From assembly GCF_003574655.1 (NCBI RefSeq), contig NZ_QNUM01000004.1, positions 487,966 through 551,965 on the forward strand: a DNA stretch of 64,000 bases, given 5' to 3'. Shown in pieces: positions 1 through 8,585 of the stretch (position 1 is the first letter of the stretch; every line of letters starts with the position of its first letter). The notes beneath the pieces are model-generated. The model saw only the letters and a program-made list of their open reading frames with translations, did no database searches and was not told the origin of the DNA. The stretch is from Cohaesibacter haloalkalitolerans. Its GTDB lineage: Bacteria > Pseudomonadota > Alphaproteobacteria > Rhizobiales > Cohaesibacteraceae. The translations under genes were made by a program, and so were the position numbers.

Positions 1-138
1 AAACGCGCCCTGTTGCATCATTTCGGCACGGCAAAGGCCGTCCGCAGCGCCGCCCTCTCCGACCTGCTGGCCGTTGATGGCATATCCGAACAGATGGCCA
101 ATTCGATCCACGCCTATTTCCACGATGATGACGGCTGA
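1..138 (+). CDS. uvrC: UvrABC excinuclease subunit C, C-terminal end only (partial)
   Basis: The open frame starts before the window and stops at TGA 136-138. The 45 visible residues fit the helix-hairpin-helix tail of UvrC (a stretch reading [12 protein letters not shown], then LLAVDGIS). In UvrC this DNA-binding tail supports the 5' incision during nucleotide excision repair. pgsA follows directly, a uvrC-pgsA order common in alphaproteobacteria, which supports the call. The nuclease domains lie outside the window. Confidence 0.8.
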   Translation, partial: KRALLHHFGTAKAVRSAALSDLLAVDGISEQMANSIHAYFHDDDG

Positions 139-242
139 TTTGCCATCCGACCGGTTAGCCGCATTGACGAGAATGCACTGGACGTGCTTTGAAGGGGCGT
201 GATAGTTTCCACCAACCCAGTCCCAGAAGAGAGCTGCCCGCC

Positions 243-818
243 ATGACCGGCTCAAAAACCTTCAATATTCCAAACATTCTGACCATTGCCCGCATCGTTG
301 CTGTTCCGGCGATTGTCGTGTGCATGCTTTGGCCAACCCATGACTGGGCTCGCTGGACAGCTCTGGCGCTTTTCAGCGCGGCGGCAATCACCGATTTTTT
401 CGATGGCTATCTGGCCCGTCGCTGGAACCTTCAGTCCGCCCTTGGCCGCATGCTCGACCCGATCGCCGACAAGCTGCTGGTCTCGGTCAGCATCCTGATG
501 CTCACCAATGACCATACCCTGTCCTCGTTCCATATCTGGGCTGGCGTGATCATCCTCTGCCGTGAGATCCTCGTCTCGGGCCTGCGCGAGTTCCTTGCAG
601 GCCTTCAGGTCAGCGTACCCGTGACCCGGCTGGCGAAGTGGAAAACAACCGCCCAGCTGGTTGCCATCGGCTTTCTGCTGGCTGGCCCTGCGGGCGACAA
701 GGTCTGGCCGTTTGTATCCGATCTCGGATTGACGCTGCTCTGGATTTCTGCACTGCTGACCCTCTATACCGGGTATGACTATTTCCGGGCAGGCTTGCAA
801 TATCTCCTCGAAGACTGA
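243..818 (+). CDS. pgsA: CDP-diacylglycerol-glycerol-3-phosphate 3-phosphatidyltransferase
   Basis: PgsA makes phosphatidylglycerol phosphate from CDP-diacylglycerol and glycerol-3-phosphate in the inner membrane. The 191-residue protein carries the full CDP-alcohol phosphotransferase signature D-x2-D-G-x2-A-R-x8-G-x3-D-x3-D at about residues 51-76 (DFFDGYLARR, then GRMLDPIAD), which binds Mg2+ and CDP. Several hydrophobic segments follow, as expected for an integral membrane enzyme. I chose ATG 243, which follows a purine-rich AGAAGAGAG stretch; an in-frame start at 189 would add 18 unconserved-looking residues. It sits between uvrC and moaD-moaE in one direction, a typical rhizobial order. 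Confidence 0.95.
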   Translation: MTGSKTFNIPNILTIARIVAVPAIVVCMLWPTHDWARWTALALFSAAAITDFFDGYLARRWNLQSALGRMLDPIADKLLVSVSILMLTNDHTLSSFHIWAGVIILCREILVSGLREFLAGLQVSVPVTRLAKWKTTAQLVAIGFLLAGPAGDKVWPFVSDLGLTLLWISALLTLYTGYDYFRAGLQYLLED

Positions 819-898
819 TAGTTTACGAGGGCAATCGCGACCATCCGCCCGGCGGTCGCCAGCGATCGCCACTCACACCGCGCATCGGGAGGTCCATC

Positions 899-1150
899 AT
901 GAAACTTGTCTATTTCGCCTGGCTAAGAGAGCATATCGGCCTGGATGAAGAGCGGATCGATCTGCCCGCCAGCGTCAAGAATGTCCGCGACCTCATCAAC
1001 TGGCAGCAGTCCCGTGGTGAAGGCTATGCCCGTGCCTTTGCCGACCCGGAAACCGTGCGTGTGGCACTGGACCAGTTCCACGCCGAGCATGACGAAGCCG
1101 TCGGCACCGCCGAGGAAATCGCCTTCTTCCCGCCAATGACCGGCGGTTGA
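899..1150 (+). CDS. moaD: Molybdopterin synthase small subunit (sulfur carrier MoaD)
   Basis: An 83-residue ubiquitin-fold sulfur carrier ending in the diagnostic Gly-Gly (PMTGG). In the family the terminal glycine is adenylated and converted to a thiocarboxylate that gives sulfur to cyclic pyranopterin monophosphate. The large subunit MoaE lies 70 bp downstream, so both halves of the synthase are made together. Length and C-terminus match the family. Confidence 0.95.
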   Translation: MKLVYFAWLREHIGLDEERIDLPASVKNVRDLINWQQSRGEGYARAFADPETVRVALDQFHAEHDEAVGTAEEIAFFPPMTGG

Positions 1151-1180
1151 GACCAAAGCATCCCGACCATCCAGCCCTCA

Positions 1181-1220
1181 CACCCTACTCAGGACCCGCC
1201 CACCCTACTTAGGACCCGCC
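1181..1220 (+). repeat. Tandem 20-bp duplication carrying a duplicated ribosome binding site before moaE
   Basis: Two adjacent 20-bp units, 1181-1200 and 1201-1220, differ only at their tenth base (C versus T). Each holds AGGA followed by CCCGCC. The second copy places AGGA 6 bases before the moaE ATG at 1221, a good ribosome-binding spacing; the first lies 20 bp further upstream. The moaE initiation region has thus been locally duplicated. Confidence 0.9.
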
Positions 1221-1676
1221 ATGACTGTTTCGCTGCAACGTGAGGATTTCGACATCTCGGCAGAAATCGATCGTCTGGTCGACGGGCGCACCTCGGTTGG
1301 GGCTGCGGTTACCTTCACCGGGCTTGTCCGTGACATGGTGCATGACCAGCGCATTCTGGACATGACACTTGAGCACTATCCGGCGATGGCACAAAACGAG
1401 CTTGAGCGCATCGAACAGCAGGCCCGCAGCCGCTGGCCTGCCCTCACCGGCACTCGCATCATCCATCGTTTCGGAACCTTGATGCCCGGCGACCGGATCG
1501 TTCTGGTGATCACCCTGTCCTCCCACCGTCAGGTCGCCTTCGAAGCGGCCGAATTCATCATGGACTTCCTCAAAAGCCGCGCCCCCTTCTGGAAGAAGGA
1601 ACGCACCGAGCAAGGCGAAGCCAGCTGGGTTGCTGCAAAAGATGAAGACGACAAAGCCCGCCTGCGCTGGCAATAG
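1221..1676 (+). CDS. moaE: Molybdopterin synthase catalytic (large) subunit MoaE
   Basis: MoaE takes sulfur from MoaD thiocarboxylate to make the dithiolene of molybdopterin in the cytoplasm. The 151-residue length fits the family. The typical core is visible: an early GAAVTFTGLVRD, a central HYPAMAQ, HRFGTLMPGD, and a C-terminal lysine-rich FLKSRAPFWKKE that contributes active-site lysines. The gene begins right at the end of a 20-bp tandem repeat and is probably co-transcribed with moaD. Confidence 0.95.
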   Translation: MTVSLQREDFDISAEIDRLVDGRTSVGAAVTFTGLVRDMVHDQRILDMTLEHYPAMAQNELERIEQQARSRWPALTGTRIIHRFGTLMPGDRIVLVITLSSHRQVAFEAAEFIMDFLKSRAPFWKKERTEQGEASWVAAKDEDDKARLRWQ

Positions 1677-2022
1677 CCGGAACAAAGAACAGGTCGAGAT
1701 CGTCTCGTGCGTCAAGCCTACACAGCCCGCGCTCGCCCCATCGCGCAAGTGACGGCTCTGCGAACGAAGGGAACATTGGGCGATGAAAGTCTTGTATGGC
1801 GGGCATGCAAGACTGGCCTGAAGCAGGAATATCCTGCAGGTGCGAACCCTGATGCCCCCAGCGAAAGCAAACTTTGAATAGGCTTATTGGCGCATAGTTA
1901 TAAGAAGTACCTATTCGGACCGAATTGCCTCATTTGAATAGTTCGGAATAGCTGTTAATTATAGTCGGCTTTTATTCCATCCTGATTGTGGTTTCAGGCG
2001 TACCAAAAAGGGAAATCAGGTC
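1677..2022. other. Intergenic stretch, no gene recognised
   Basis: About 350 bp between moaE and an orphan gene. The first half is GC-rich like the flanks. From about 1870 it becomes clearly AT-rich, up to the start at 2023, and probably holds the promoter of that gene. I found no convincing RNA gene, repeat or terminator. Confidence 0.5.
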
Positions 2023-2805
2023 ATGATCAGGTTTGCGATTTTCTTCCTCAAAATCACCTTTTTTGTTCCGCTGTTTTGTCTCCTTTTTGGGTATCTGCTA
2101 AGTGTCGCTTGGCCGTACATGTACACAGAGTCCGAGCAAGATACTTGCAGCTTTGGAACGGTGAGTAACGAGAAATATCGCGAATATTTATCAGAAATGA
2201 AATGGCGAGCTTTATGGGAATGGCCTCCATTGTCTGAAGAAGTTGATGTTTACGCTGGTCAAATTCCTCGTAAGGGTTCTTTGATCTATCGGCTTAATAG
2301 TGCCCTCCAGGAAGCCGAAGGGTTTTATGAACAGCTCGCAATTGCTCATGCAGTCATGCGAGCATCTGGCATGCGCTTAAGAGAAAGAAAGCCCCTTGTA
2401 AACGGCAAGTACTCAAGAGATTGGATGCTAAAACCTTATTACGAAGAGGGATATGCTTTCTACAAGCTCGCATATTCATATGAATTTACAACACTCAGCG
2501 ACGCCCTATTCCCACTGCGTATGTTTAAATTTGATCAGAAGTCTTTCATTGCCTTTCTTGGATCAGAAGCACGCATAAAAAGCGGTCCAGGTCGGACGGC
2601 CAATGGATTAATTGAGGTGACAGTAGGGGACAAAGACCTATTTATGAACGGCCCGCCTCCTGGTGAGTCCTACTTTCCCTTGTTTCCAACATTTACCGAT
2701 TATGAAAACGCTTATCAGCGCTGCCCAACTGTTCCCAGCGAAGCATGGGTAGAGGCTTATGAGCGCGCGCTTGAACCCATGGCCAACAAGAACGCATCTC
2801 GATGA
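2023..2805 (+). CDS. Hypothetical membrane-anchored protein
   Basis: The 260-residue product is unfamiliar. Residues about 4-32 form one long hydrophobic helix (FAIFFLKITFFVPLFCLLFGYLL), a signal anchor or uncleaved signal, followed by a mostly hydrophilic domain predicted to be periplasmic. That domain includes scattered aromatic residues and only two cysteines (in DTCSF and QRCP), which could form a disulfide. Base composition is markedly more AT-rich than the flanking housekeeping genes and codon choice is less GC-biased, which suggests acquisition by transfer. It stands alone between moaE and the ilvE terminator. No function is proposed. Confidence 0.6.
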   Translation: MIRFAIFFLKITFFVPLFCLLFGYLLSVAWPYMYTESEQDTCSFGTVSNEKYREYLSEMKWRALWEWPPLSEEVDVYAGQIPRKGSLIYRLNSALQEAEGFYEQLAIAHAVMRASGMRLRERKPLVNGKYSRDWMLKPYYEEGYAFYKLAYSYEFTTLSDALFPLRMFKFDQKSFIAFLGSEARIKSGPGRTANGLIEVTVGDKDLFMNGPPPGESYFPLFPTFTDYENAYQRCPTVPSEAWVEAYERALEPMANKNASR

Positions 2806-3046
2806 GTATTTTCTGCGAGACAGCATAGAAAGGCAGTGCCGACGAAGTTTGCAATCTAACTAGGCGGTGTCCTATACAAATGTCCGCATCCGAGCAATAC
2901 ACAGCTGCAGCTCATCAAAACTCGCATGATGGTGGTGTATCGCGACTTCCGGCAGCCCCTTATTGCGACTGCCAATGTTCTTTCATTTTGAAGGTCTCGA
3001 AAGGGCTCAATCCAGACCAACAGCAGCCAACCAACCGCCCCCCGGC

Positions 3047-3083
3047 AAAAAGAAAGCGCCGCATGTTTGTGCATGCGGCGCTT
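3047..3083 (-). terminator. Intrinsic terminator of ilvE
   Basis: A perfect 12-bp stem (3054-3065 with 3072-3083) around a 6-base loop. Read on the minus strand it is followed by a T-rich run (complement of 3047-3053). It lies 25 bp past the ilvE stop codon. Confidence 0.85.
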
Positions 3084-3107
3084 GCCCGTCTTGGAAGGTG
3101 ATTGTTA

Positions 3108-3998
3108 TTACTCTGCTGCAACGGCCTTTGGCGAGACTTCGTCGGTGTAGTCATGCATCAGGCGTTCGGTCAGTGCGCCGGGCTTGAAGGTATACTGGCT
3201 GATCGAGGCAACTGGCGTGATTTCAGCTGCGGTACCGGTCAGGAAGCATTCTTCCATGTCGGCCATTTCCTCTGGCAGGATCTTGCGTTCCTGAACCTCG
3301 ATGCCGCGACGTTTTGCCAGCTCGATAACGGTCTGGCGGGTGATGCCATCAAGGAAGCTGTCCGGACGCGGCGTGTGGATGACGCCGTCCTTGATGAAGA
3401 AGACGTTGGCGCCGGTTGCTTCGGCAACATAGCCTTCATGATCGAGCATGATGGCGTCGGTGAAGCCCTTGTCGTTGGCGGCATGCTTGGACAGCGTGCA
3501 GATCATGTAGAGACCGGCAGCCTTGGCCTTGCACGGGATGGTGCGCGGATCCGGACGACGCCAGTCGGCGATCATCAGGTGCAGGCCTTTCATGCGCTCT
3601 TCCAGAGAGAAGTAGGAAGGCCATTCCCATGCAGCAACAGCAACATGGATCTTGCAGTCATGCGCACCGATACCCATGGATTCAGCGCCGCGCCATGCGA
3701 CCGGACGCAGATACCCGTCGGTGAGATTGTTCTTGACCAGAACGTCCTTCTGGATCTGCATCAGCTCTTCGCGGGTATAAGGCAGGTCGAAACCGAGAGC
3801 CTTGGCCGAAGCGATCAGGCGGTCGGTGTGTTCCTTGAGCTTGAAAATCTCGCCACCATAAGCGCGCACACCTTCAAACACGGTGGAACCGTAATGCAGA
3901 CCATGGCTGAGAACGTGAACTTTCGCGTTCTTCCAGTCGACATATTCACCGTTATACCAGATACTTCCTTCGCGCTGATCAAATGCTAAATCGGCCAT
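3108..3998 (-). CDS. ilvE: Branched-chain amino acid aminotransferase
   Basis: A fold-type IV PLP aminotransferase that performs the last step of leucine, isoleucine and valine synthesis, using glutamate as amino donor. The 296 residues match the family. Visible hallmarks are an early HGLHYGSTVFEGVRAY, the PLP-lysine region CKAKAAGLYM (lysine about 159), YVAEATGANVFF, and a late GTAAEITPV. I chose the ATG at 3998 because AGGAG lies 7 bases upstream; a longer frame to 4100 adds a tail that does not look like the family. It is divergent from the marR-two-component cluster. Confidence 0.95.
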   Translation of the reverse strand: MADLAFDQREGSIWYNGEYVDWKNAKVHVLSHGLHYGSTVFEGVRAYGGEIFKLKEHTDRLIASAKALGFDLPYTREELMQIQKDVLVKNNLTDGYLRPVAWRGAESMGIGAHDCKIHVAVAAWEWPSYFSLEERMKGLHLMIADWRRPDPRTIPCKAKAAGLYMICTLSKHAANDKGFTDAIMLDHEGYVAEATGANVFFIKDGVIHTPRPDSFLDGITRQTVIELAKRRGIEVQERKILPEEMADMEECFLTGTAAEITPVASISQYTFKPGALTERLMHDYTDEVSPKAVAAE

Positions 3999-4353
3999 CG
4001 TTTCACTCCTGACAATTCCGTCGGTTCTTCGCCGATGGATAACTCCAACCCGGTTTCGAAATTGAAAATTCCTCTTGCACCCAGGCCAGTTCCATTTCAT
4101 TCATTCCGCCGAAAGATTGAAATGAGATGATTTTTCATCAAACTTTGAACAATCATTTCGCGGATCATGTTCAATGTGTAACAAACGAAATAAATTAAGT
4201 CAACAATGCTGACATATATTGCGCACCGCCAGATAACAGATGACAAAACGGTTTTGACCATATATTGAGGGATAGTGAGAAGAATTTTCTCATTGAGCCC
4301 GGCGACGCCGAACCAATAATCGCCAGCCAACAGCGAGAAGAGAAAAATAAAAA
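3999..4353. promoter_or_regulatory. Divergent ilvE / marR control region with inverted repeats
   Basis: A 355-bp AT-rich region between divergently transcribed ilvE and the MarR-family gene. GATGA-TTTT-TCATC at 4126-4139 is an inverted repeat and is flanked by GAAATGA (4119-4125) and TCATTTC (4153-4159). Such symmetry fits a dimeric regulator, plausibly the neighbouring MarR protein, but no site is proven. No further gene is seen. Confidence 0.35.
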
Positions 4354-4908
4354 ATGACGAGAAAAGAGGTGGACAGCCCGGATGCAATCACTTTTCCCAT
4401 GTCGGAAGAGGATGGCATCTCATTTGAGCTGATCGAATTGCTGTTTTTCGCCTACCGGGATTTCGTCGCCGACCCGGACACAATGCTCGCTTCCCTGTCT
4501 TACGGGCGCGCCCACCACCGGGTGCTGCATTTTGTCAACCGCAGGCCCGGCATCACGGTCGCCAACCTGCTCGACATACTGGCGATCACCAAGCAGAGTC
4601 TGGCGCGCGTTCTCAAGCAACTCATCGAAGACGGCTTCATCACGCAGCAACAGGGCGACTCGGACCGCCGCCAGCGCATGCTCTATCCGACAGTCAAGGG
4701 CCGCGAGCTGGCGCTGGAAATCTCAAAATGTCAGGCCCGCCGCATCGAGGAAGCACTTCAGACTTTGCCTCCGGAGACAAAGCAGGCTAGTAAGGCTTTT
4801 CTATATGCCATGATTGAGCCGCAAGGCCGCCCTATCGTGCGAAGCCTCAACCATGGACTGGAAGCCCTGAATGTGATCGAGCCGGCCCCGTCAAGCCGAC
4901 GCAAGTGA
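4354..4908 (+). CDS. MarR-family transcriptional regulator
   Basis: A 184-residue winged-helix regulator. The MarR core is clear: a helix with YGRAHHRVLHFV, then the recognition-helix region ILAITKQSLARVLKQLIEDGFI, then the wing GDSDRRQRMLYPTVKGRELA with the conserved DxR motif. It lies just upstream of a response regulator and a sensor kinase in the same direction, so the three probably form one unit. Start 4354 follows GAGAAGAGAA; an internal ATG at 4399 is an alternative. Ligand and targets are unknown. Confidence 0.9.
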   Translation: MTRKEVDSPDAITFPMSEEDGISFELIELLFFAYRDFVADPDTMLASLSYGRAHHRVLHFVNRRPGITVANLLDILAITKQSLARVLKQLIEDGFITQQQGDSDRRQRMLYPTVKGRELALEISKCQARRIEEALQTLPPETKQASKAFLYAMIEPQGRPIVRSLNHGLEALNVIEPAPSSRRK

Positions 4909-4921
4909 GAGACAAAACACC

Positions 4922-5623
4922 ATGACAAGCGCCGCCCAACCGCTGCCGGACAATGCGCAACATCTGCTGGTGATCGACGACGACAGCCGCATCCGCAGCC
5001 TCCTTCAGCGTTATCTGTCAAAAAACGGCTTTCGAGTCACCACGGCGCAGAATGCTCAGGAGGCACGCAACACCATTTCCGGCCTCACCTTCGATCTGCT
5101 CATTCTGGACGTCATGATGCCGGGCGAGAGCGGCATGGAGCTGGCCGCCGACCTGTGCAAGACCAATCCTGTCCCAATCCTGATGCTGACAGCCCGAGCC
5201 GAAGCGGAAAGCCGCATTCAGGGGCTGGAGATCGGCGTTGCCGACTATGTCTCCAAGCCCTTCGAGCCGCGAGAATTGCTGCTGCGCATCCGCAATATCC
5301 TCAAGCGCAACGAGAGCCTGCCCCAAAGCCCGATCGACGAGGTCACCTTCGGCCCCTTCCGCTTCAAGCTCGAACGTCAGGAGCTGCTGTGCGGCGAAGA
5401 CGTCATCCGCCTCACCGACCGCGAGCGCGAGCTTCTGTGCCTGTTTGCCGCCCAGCCTGGTGCAACGGTAACGCGCCTCGCCCTCGCCGGGGAAGACGGC
5501 ACCGGTGAACGCACAGTCGATGTCCAGATCAACCGCCTGCGACGCAAGATCGAACCCGACCCCTCCAATCCCATCTACCTGCAAACCATCCGCGGCATCG
5601 GCTATCGCCTGCTGACGGATTGA
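4922..5623 (+). CDS. OmpR-family response regulator
   Basis: A 233-residue DNA-binding response regulator. The receiver domain spans residues about 14-125, with acidic pocket D20-D21, phospho-acceptor D63 (LLILDVMMPGE), T90 and K112 (YVSKPFEP). A winged-helix OmpR/PhoB effector domain follows at about 140-230, ending in RRKIEPDPSNPIYLQTIRGIGYR. The cognate kinase gene starts 38 bp downstream. The pair resembles EnvZ/OmpR; the stimulus cannot be read from sequence. Confidence 0.93.
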   Translation: MTSAAQPLPDNAQHLLVIDDDSRIRSLLQRYLSKNGFRVTTAQNAQEARNTISGLTFDLLILDVMMPGESGMELAADLCKTNPVPILMLTARAEAESRIQGLEIGVADYVSKPFEPRELLLRIRNILKRNESLPQSPIDEVTFGPFRFKLERQELLCGEDVIRLTDRERELLCLFAAQPGATVTRLALAGEDGTGERTVDVQINRLRRKIEPDPSNPIYLQTIRGIGYRLLTD

Positions 5624-5661
5624 GCTACAAGCGCAAGGTGGATGAGCGATAAAACGAGCAG

Positions 5662-7164
5662 ATGAAAGCCAAGGGCCAGCAAGCAATGAACGAGGGGCAA
5701 CAGCCGCAGGAGCGATCGGACGAGCCGGAGCTTCAGGATGCGCAGGATGAACCGCTAAATCAGGATGGTCGGGAGAAACCGATCTGGTTGCGTGTGATCC
5801 TGCAGATCATCCTGCCGTTCAAGCTGCTCTATGCAGGCTATCGCAAGGGTGCCCGCCTTCTGGCGCGCACCATGCCCAAGGGGCTGTTCGCCCGCTCGCT
5901 GATCATCATCGTCGCCCCGATGGTCATCCTGCAGTCGGTGCTGGCCTTCGTCTTCATGGAGCGCCACTGGCAGACGGTAACAGACCGGCTCTCGGCCGCC
6001 GTCACGCAGGACATCGCCGCCATCATTGCCATTCTGGAAACCTACCCGCAGGATGAAGACTATAGCAAACTGATCAAGCTGGCGCAGGACAAGCTTAGCC
6101 TCAACATCTCGGTGCTGCCCGATACGCCCCTGCCGCCGCCGGGGCCGAAGCCCTTCTTCAACCTGCTCGACCATGCCCTCTCCCAGCATATCACCACCCA
6201 GATCGGCAAGCCCTTCTGGATCGACACGGTGGGCCGGTCGAATATCATCGAAATCCGCATAAAGCTGGACAACAAGGTCCTGCGCGTCTTTACCCGCCGG
6301 TCCCAGGCCTATGCCTCCAATTCCCATATCTTTCTGGTCTGGATGGCAGGCACATCGCTCGTCCTGCTGATCGTCGCCATCCTCTTCCTGCGCAATCAGA
6401 TCCGCCCGATCCAGCGATTGGCAAGAGCCGCCGAACGGTTCGGCAAGGGGCAGGAAGCAAGCAATTTCCGCCCGTCCGGTGCCCGCGAAGTGCGGCAGGC
6501 CGCCCATGCCTTTCTTGAGATGAAACGCCGCATCGAGCGTCAGATTGAACAGCGCACCATCATGCTGGCCGGTGTCAGCCATGATCTGCGCACAATCCTC
6601 ACTCGCTTCAAACTGCAACTGGCCATTCTGGATGACAGTCCGGAAGTGACGGAAATGCAGCGGGATGTCGATGAAATGCAGATGATGCTGGAAGACTATC
6701 TGGCTTTTGCCCGTGGCTCGGCTTCGGAAAAGGCTGAGATGGTCGAGATCCCGCAGTTGCTCGATGAATTGAAGTTCGATGTCGAACGGTCCGGCCATGC
6801 CCTGACCATCGAACACACGGGCGGCAGGAATGTCGAAATCCGCCCGCAGACCATCAAGCGCTGCCTGCACAACCTGCTCAGCAACGCCACCCGCTACGCC
6901 AATACGGTGCAGCTGTCATCTGAACGACTCGGCAACTGGTGGCTGGTGCAGATCGATGACAATGGACCGGGCATCCCCGAGGAAGAACTGGAGACGGTCT
7001 TCCGTCCCTTCTACCGACTTGATACCGCCCGCAACCAGAACACCCCGAACACCGGTCTGGGGCTGGCGATTGCCCGCGACATTGCGCGGGCCCATGGCGG
7101 AGACCTCAAGCTCAGCCGAAGCCCGCTTGGCGGCTTGAGAGCAACATTACGCCTCCCGACCTGA
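5662..7164 (+). CDS. EnvZ-type sensor histidine kinase
   Basis: A 500-residue membrane kinase paired with the upstream response regulator. Order: an acidic, Gln/Glu-rich cytoplasmic tail (1-40); a first membrane segment at about 77-99; a periplasmic domain to about 222; a second membrane segment at about 223-243; a HAMP linker; the H-box SHDLRTILTRFKLQ with H307; an N-box LHNLLSNATRYA (401-412); and G-boxes DNGPGIPEE and GLGLAIARDIARAHGG. The H-box resembles EnvZ but has Ile where EnvZ-type kinases usually have Pro (HDLRTI). The start is uncertain: ATG 5662 or ATG 5686, neither with a strong ribosome site. Confidence 0.92.
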   Translation: MKAKGQQAMNEGQQPQERSDEPELQDAQDEPLNQDGREKPIWLRVILQIILPFKLLYAGYRKGARLLARTMPKGLFARSLIIIVAPMVILQSVLAFVFMERHWQTVTDRLSAAVTQDIAAIIAILETYPQDEDYSKLIKLAQDKLSLNISVLPDTPLPPPGPKPFFNLLDHALSQHITTQIGKPFWIDTVGRSNIIEIRIKLDNKVLRVFTRRSQAYASNSHIFLVWMAGTSLVLLIVAILFLRNQIRPIQRLARAAERFGKGQEASNFRPSGAREVRQAAHAFLEMKRRIERQIEQRTIMLAGVSHDLRTILTRFKLQLAILDDSPEVTEMQRDVDEMQMMLEDYLAFARGSASEKAEMVEIPQLLDELKFDVERSGHALTIEHTGGRNVEIRPQTIKRCLHNLLSNATRYANTVQLSSERLGNWWLVQIDDNGPGIPEEELETVFRPFYRLDTARNQNTPNTGLGLAIARDIARAHGGDLKLSRSPLGGLRATLRLPT

Positions 7165-7194
7165 GGCTGAGACCTCTGTCAAAGCGACGACCTC

Positions 7195-7545
7195 TCAGCA
7201 GAGGCGCGAACCATTGGGCAAAGGCTTGTCAACGCCTGCCAGTACGATGGCGCCATTCTCGTCTTCATAGCCAAGGGTCAGAACCTCGGACATGAACGGG
7301 CCAATCTGTCGGGGAGGAAAATTCACAACGCCCATCACCTTGCGCCCAATCAGTTCTTCAGGCGTGTAATGGACGGTAATCTGGGCGGAACTCTTCTTGA
7401 TGCCGATCTCATCGCCAAAGTCGATCTTCATCTTGTAGGCAGGTTTGCGTGCCTGGGCAAACACCTCTGCCTCGATGACCGTACCAACCCGGATATCGAC
7501 TTTCATGAAATCATCAAATGCAATTTCGGCAGCTTTCTTCGTCAT
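7195..7545 (-). CDS. csaA: Chaperone CsaA-like tRNA-binding domain protein
   Basis: A 116-residue stand-alone EMAP/OB-fold tRNA-binding domain of the CsaA group, reported in other bacteria as a secretion-related chaperone. Family features are [28 protein letters not shown], the [10 protein letters not shown] strand, and a C-terminal ending in [10 protein letters not shown]. Of several in-frame starts I chose ATG 7545, with AGGA 6 bases upstream. It is convergent with the kinase gene and follows a TetR-like gene on the same strand. Confidence 0.9.
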   Translation of the reverse strand: MTKKAAEIAFDDFMKVDIRVGTVIEAEVFAQARKPAYKMKIDFGDEIGIKKSSAQITVHYTPEELIGRKVMGVVNFPPRQIGPFMSEVLTLGYEDENGAIVLAGVDKPLPNGSRLC

Positions 7546-7596
7546 CATCAATCCTTTTTTCAAGAAGGAGCATGATCGGAGACGAAGCAAGCAAGA

Positions 7597-8313
7597 TCAA
7601 GACGGCATCGGAGCCATGGAACCATCATCCACAGACGGCCCCTCGCTGACAACGGCGCTGTCCGGAGCAGTTTTGTCTGATCCCTTGCCGCGGCCTCTGG
7701 CCGAGCGGCAGCGTTTGCCGATTCGCGGCAGGATGCAAGCAATCTTCTCGGCCCGGCGCAGTGCCGTCTCGCCCCGTTTGAGGAATTTGTCGAGCGTCGC
7801 CATTGTCTTGGCAAGGTCGGCGCTGTCGTCTTCCATCCACACGGTGAAGGCTCTGGCATAGGCCAAAAGGGCGCCCTTGCTGCGCGCCATGCCGGAGAAG
7901 CCAGCAGGCGAAATCCGCGAGATATCGAGGAACCATTCCCCGGTCAGGCGAGACAGCGCAAGCAGATGCAAGGTCAGCATCGGATCATACCGCGCTGCCT
8001 TGTTGAGCGCCAGAATGAGCTCCCGGTGACCCTGCATGGCGTCAAAACGCGCCATGATGACGTCGAACAACCGTTCACGGGCCGGTTCCTCGCCCATATC
8101 CGGATCAAAGGCTTCCAGCATGGCGGTATCGATGCGCCGAACGAGATCGCTGACATAGGCAAAGCGGTCGCGATATTCCAGAAAAGCCAACTTGATATCG
8201 ATATTGGCCCTTGTCGCAATTTCTGCGCAGGAAACGCTGCGCCAGCCCTCGGCGATCACCGTCTGAGAAAACTGGTCAAACAGCCGCTGTCTGATTTCCG
8301 GATTGTGATCCAT
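7597..8313 (-). CDS. TetR-like regulatory protein
   Basis: A 238-residue protein with an N-terminal three-helix DNA-binding domain typical of TetR (RLFDQFSQTVIAEGWRSVSCAEIATRANI, then the third helix region ending in YRDRFAYVSDLV), followed by an all-helical ligand or dimer domain and a basic, Ser/Gly-rich tail. The ATG at 8313 is preceded by GGAGGGAGAAGAG, so a longer frame to 8499 is rejected. The recognition helix is divergent from classical TetR, so a non-DNA-binding role is possible. The target is unknown; it lies between proC and csaA. Confidence 0.75.
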   Translation of the reverse strand: MDHNPEIRQRLFDQFSQTVIAEGWRSVSCAEIATRANIDIKLAFLEYRDRFAYVSDLVRRIDTAMLEAFDPDMGEEPARERLFDVIMARFDAMQGHRELILALNKAARYDPMLTLHLLALSRLTGEWFLDISRISPAGFSGMARSKGALLAYARAFTVWMEDDSADLAKTMATLDKFLKRGETALRRAEKIACILPRIGKRCRSARGRGKGSDKTAPDSAVVSEGPSVDDGSMAPMPS

Positions 8314-8585
8314 GCTCTTCTCCCTCCGATTAGCCCAAAACCTGATTGCTCTCAGTTCTACGTCGCAAGCAGTGTCGAAGATCAACCCGAAGGCAAAAAG
8401 CGCTTCCGCGCCCTGACTGATTGCCGATCGAATGCACAATCTGCCGACACAATTATTATACCATATCTTGCAAATGTGGCTCAAAAAGGAAAATTTCAAG
8501 CATGTTCAACAAGCCGTGACTTGAGCTTCCCCTGCGCACTTCTACAGCGATCAACGCCACAGACGCACACAGGGGAGAGATATGG

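Noticed and set aside
3102..3989. A 295-codon plus-strand frame across ilvE
   Set aside because: It lies antisense to ilvE, has no family motifs and mirrors codon bias of the true minus-strand gene.
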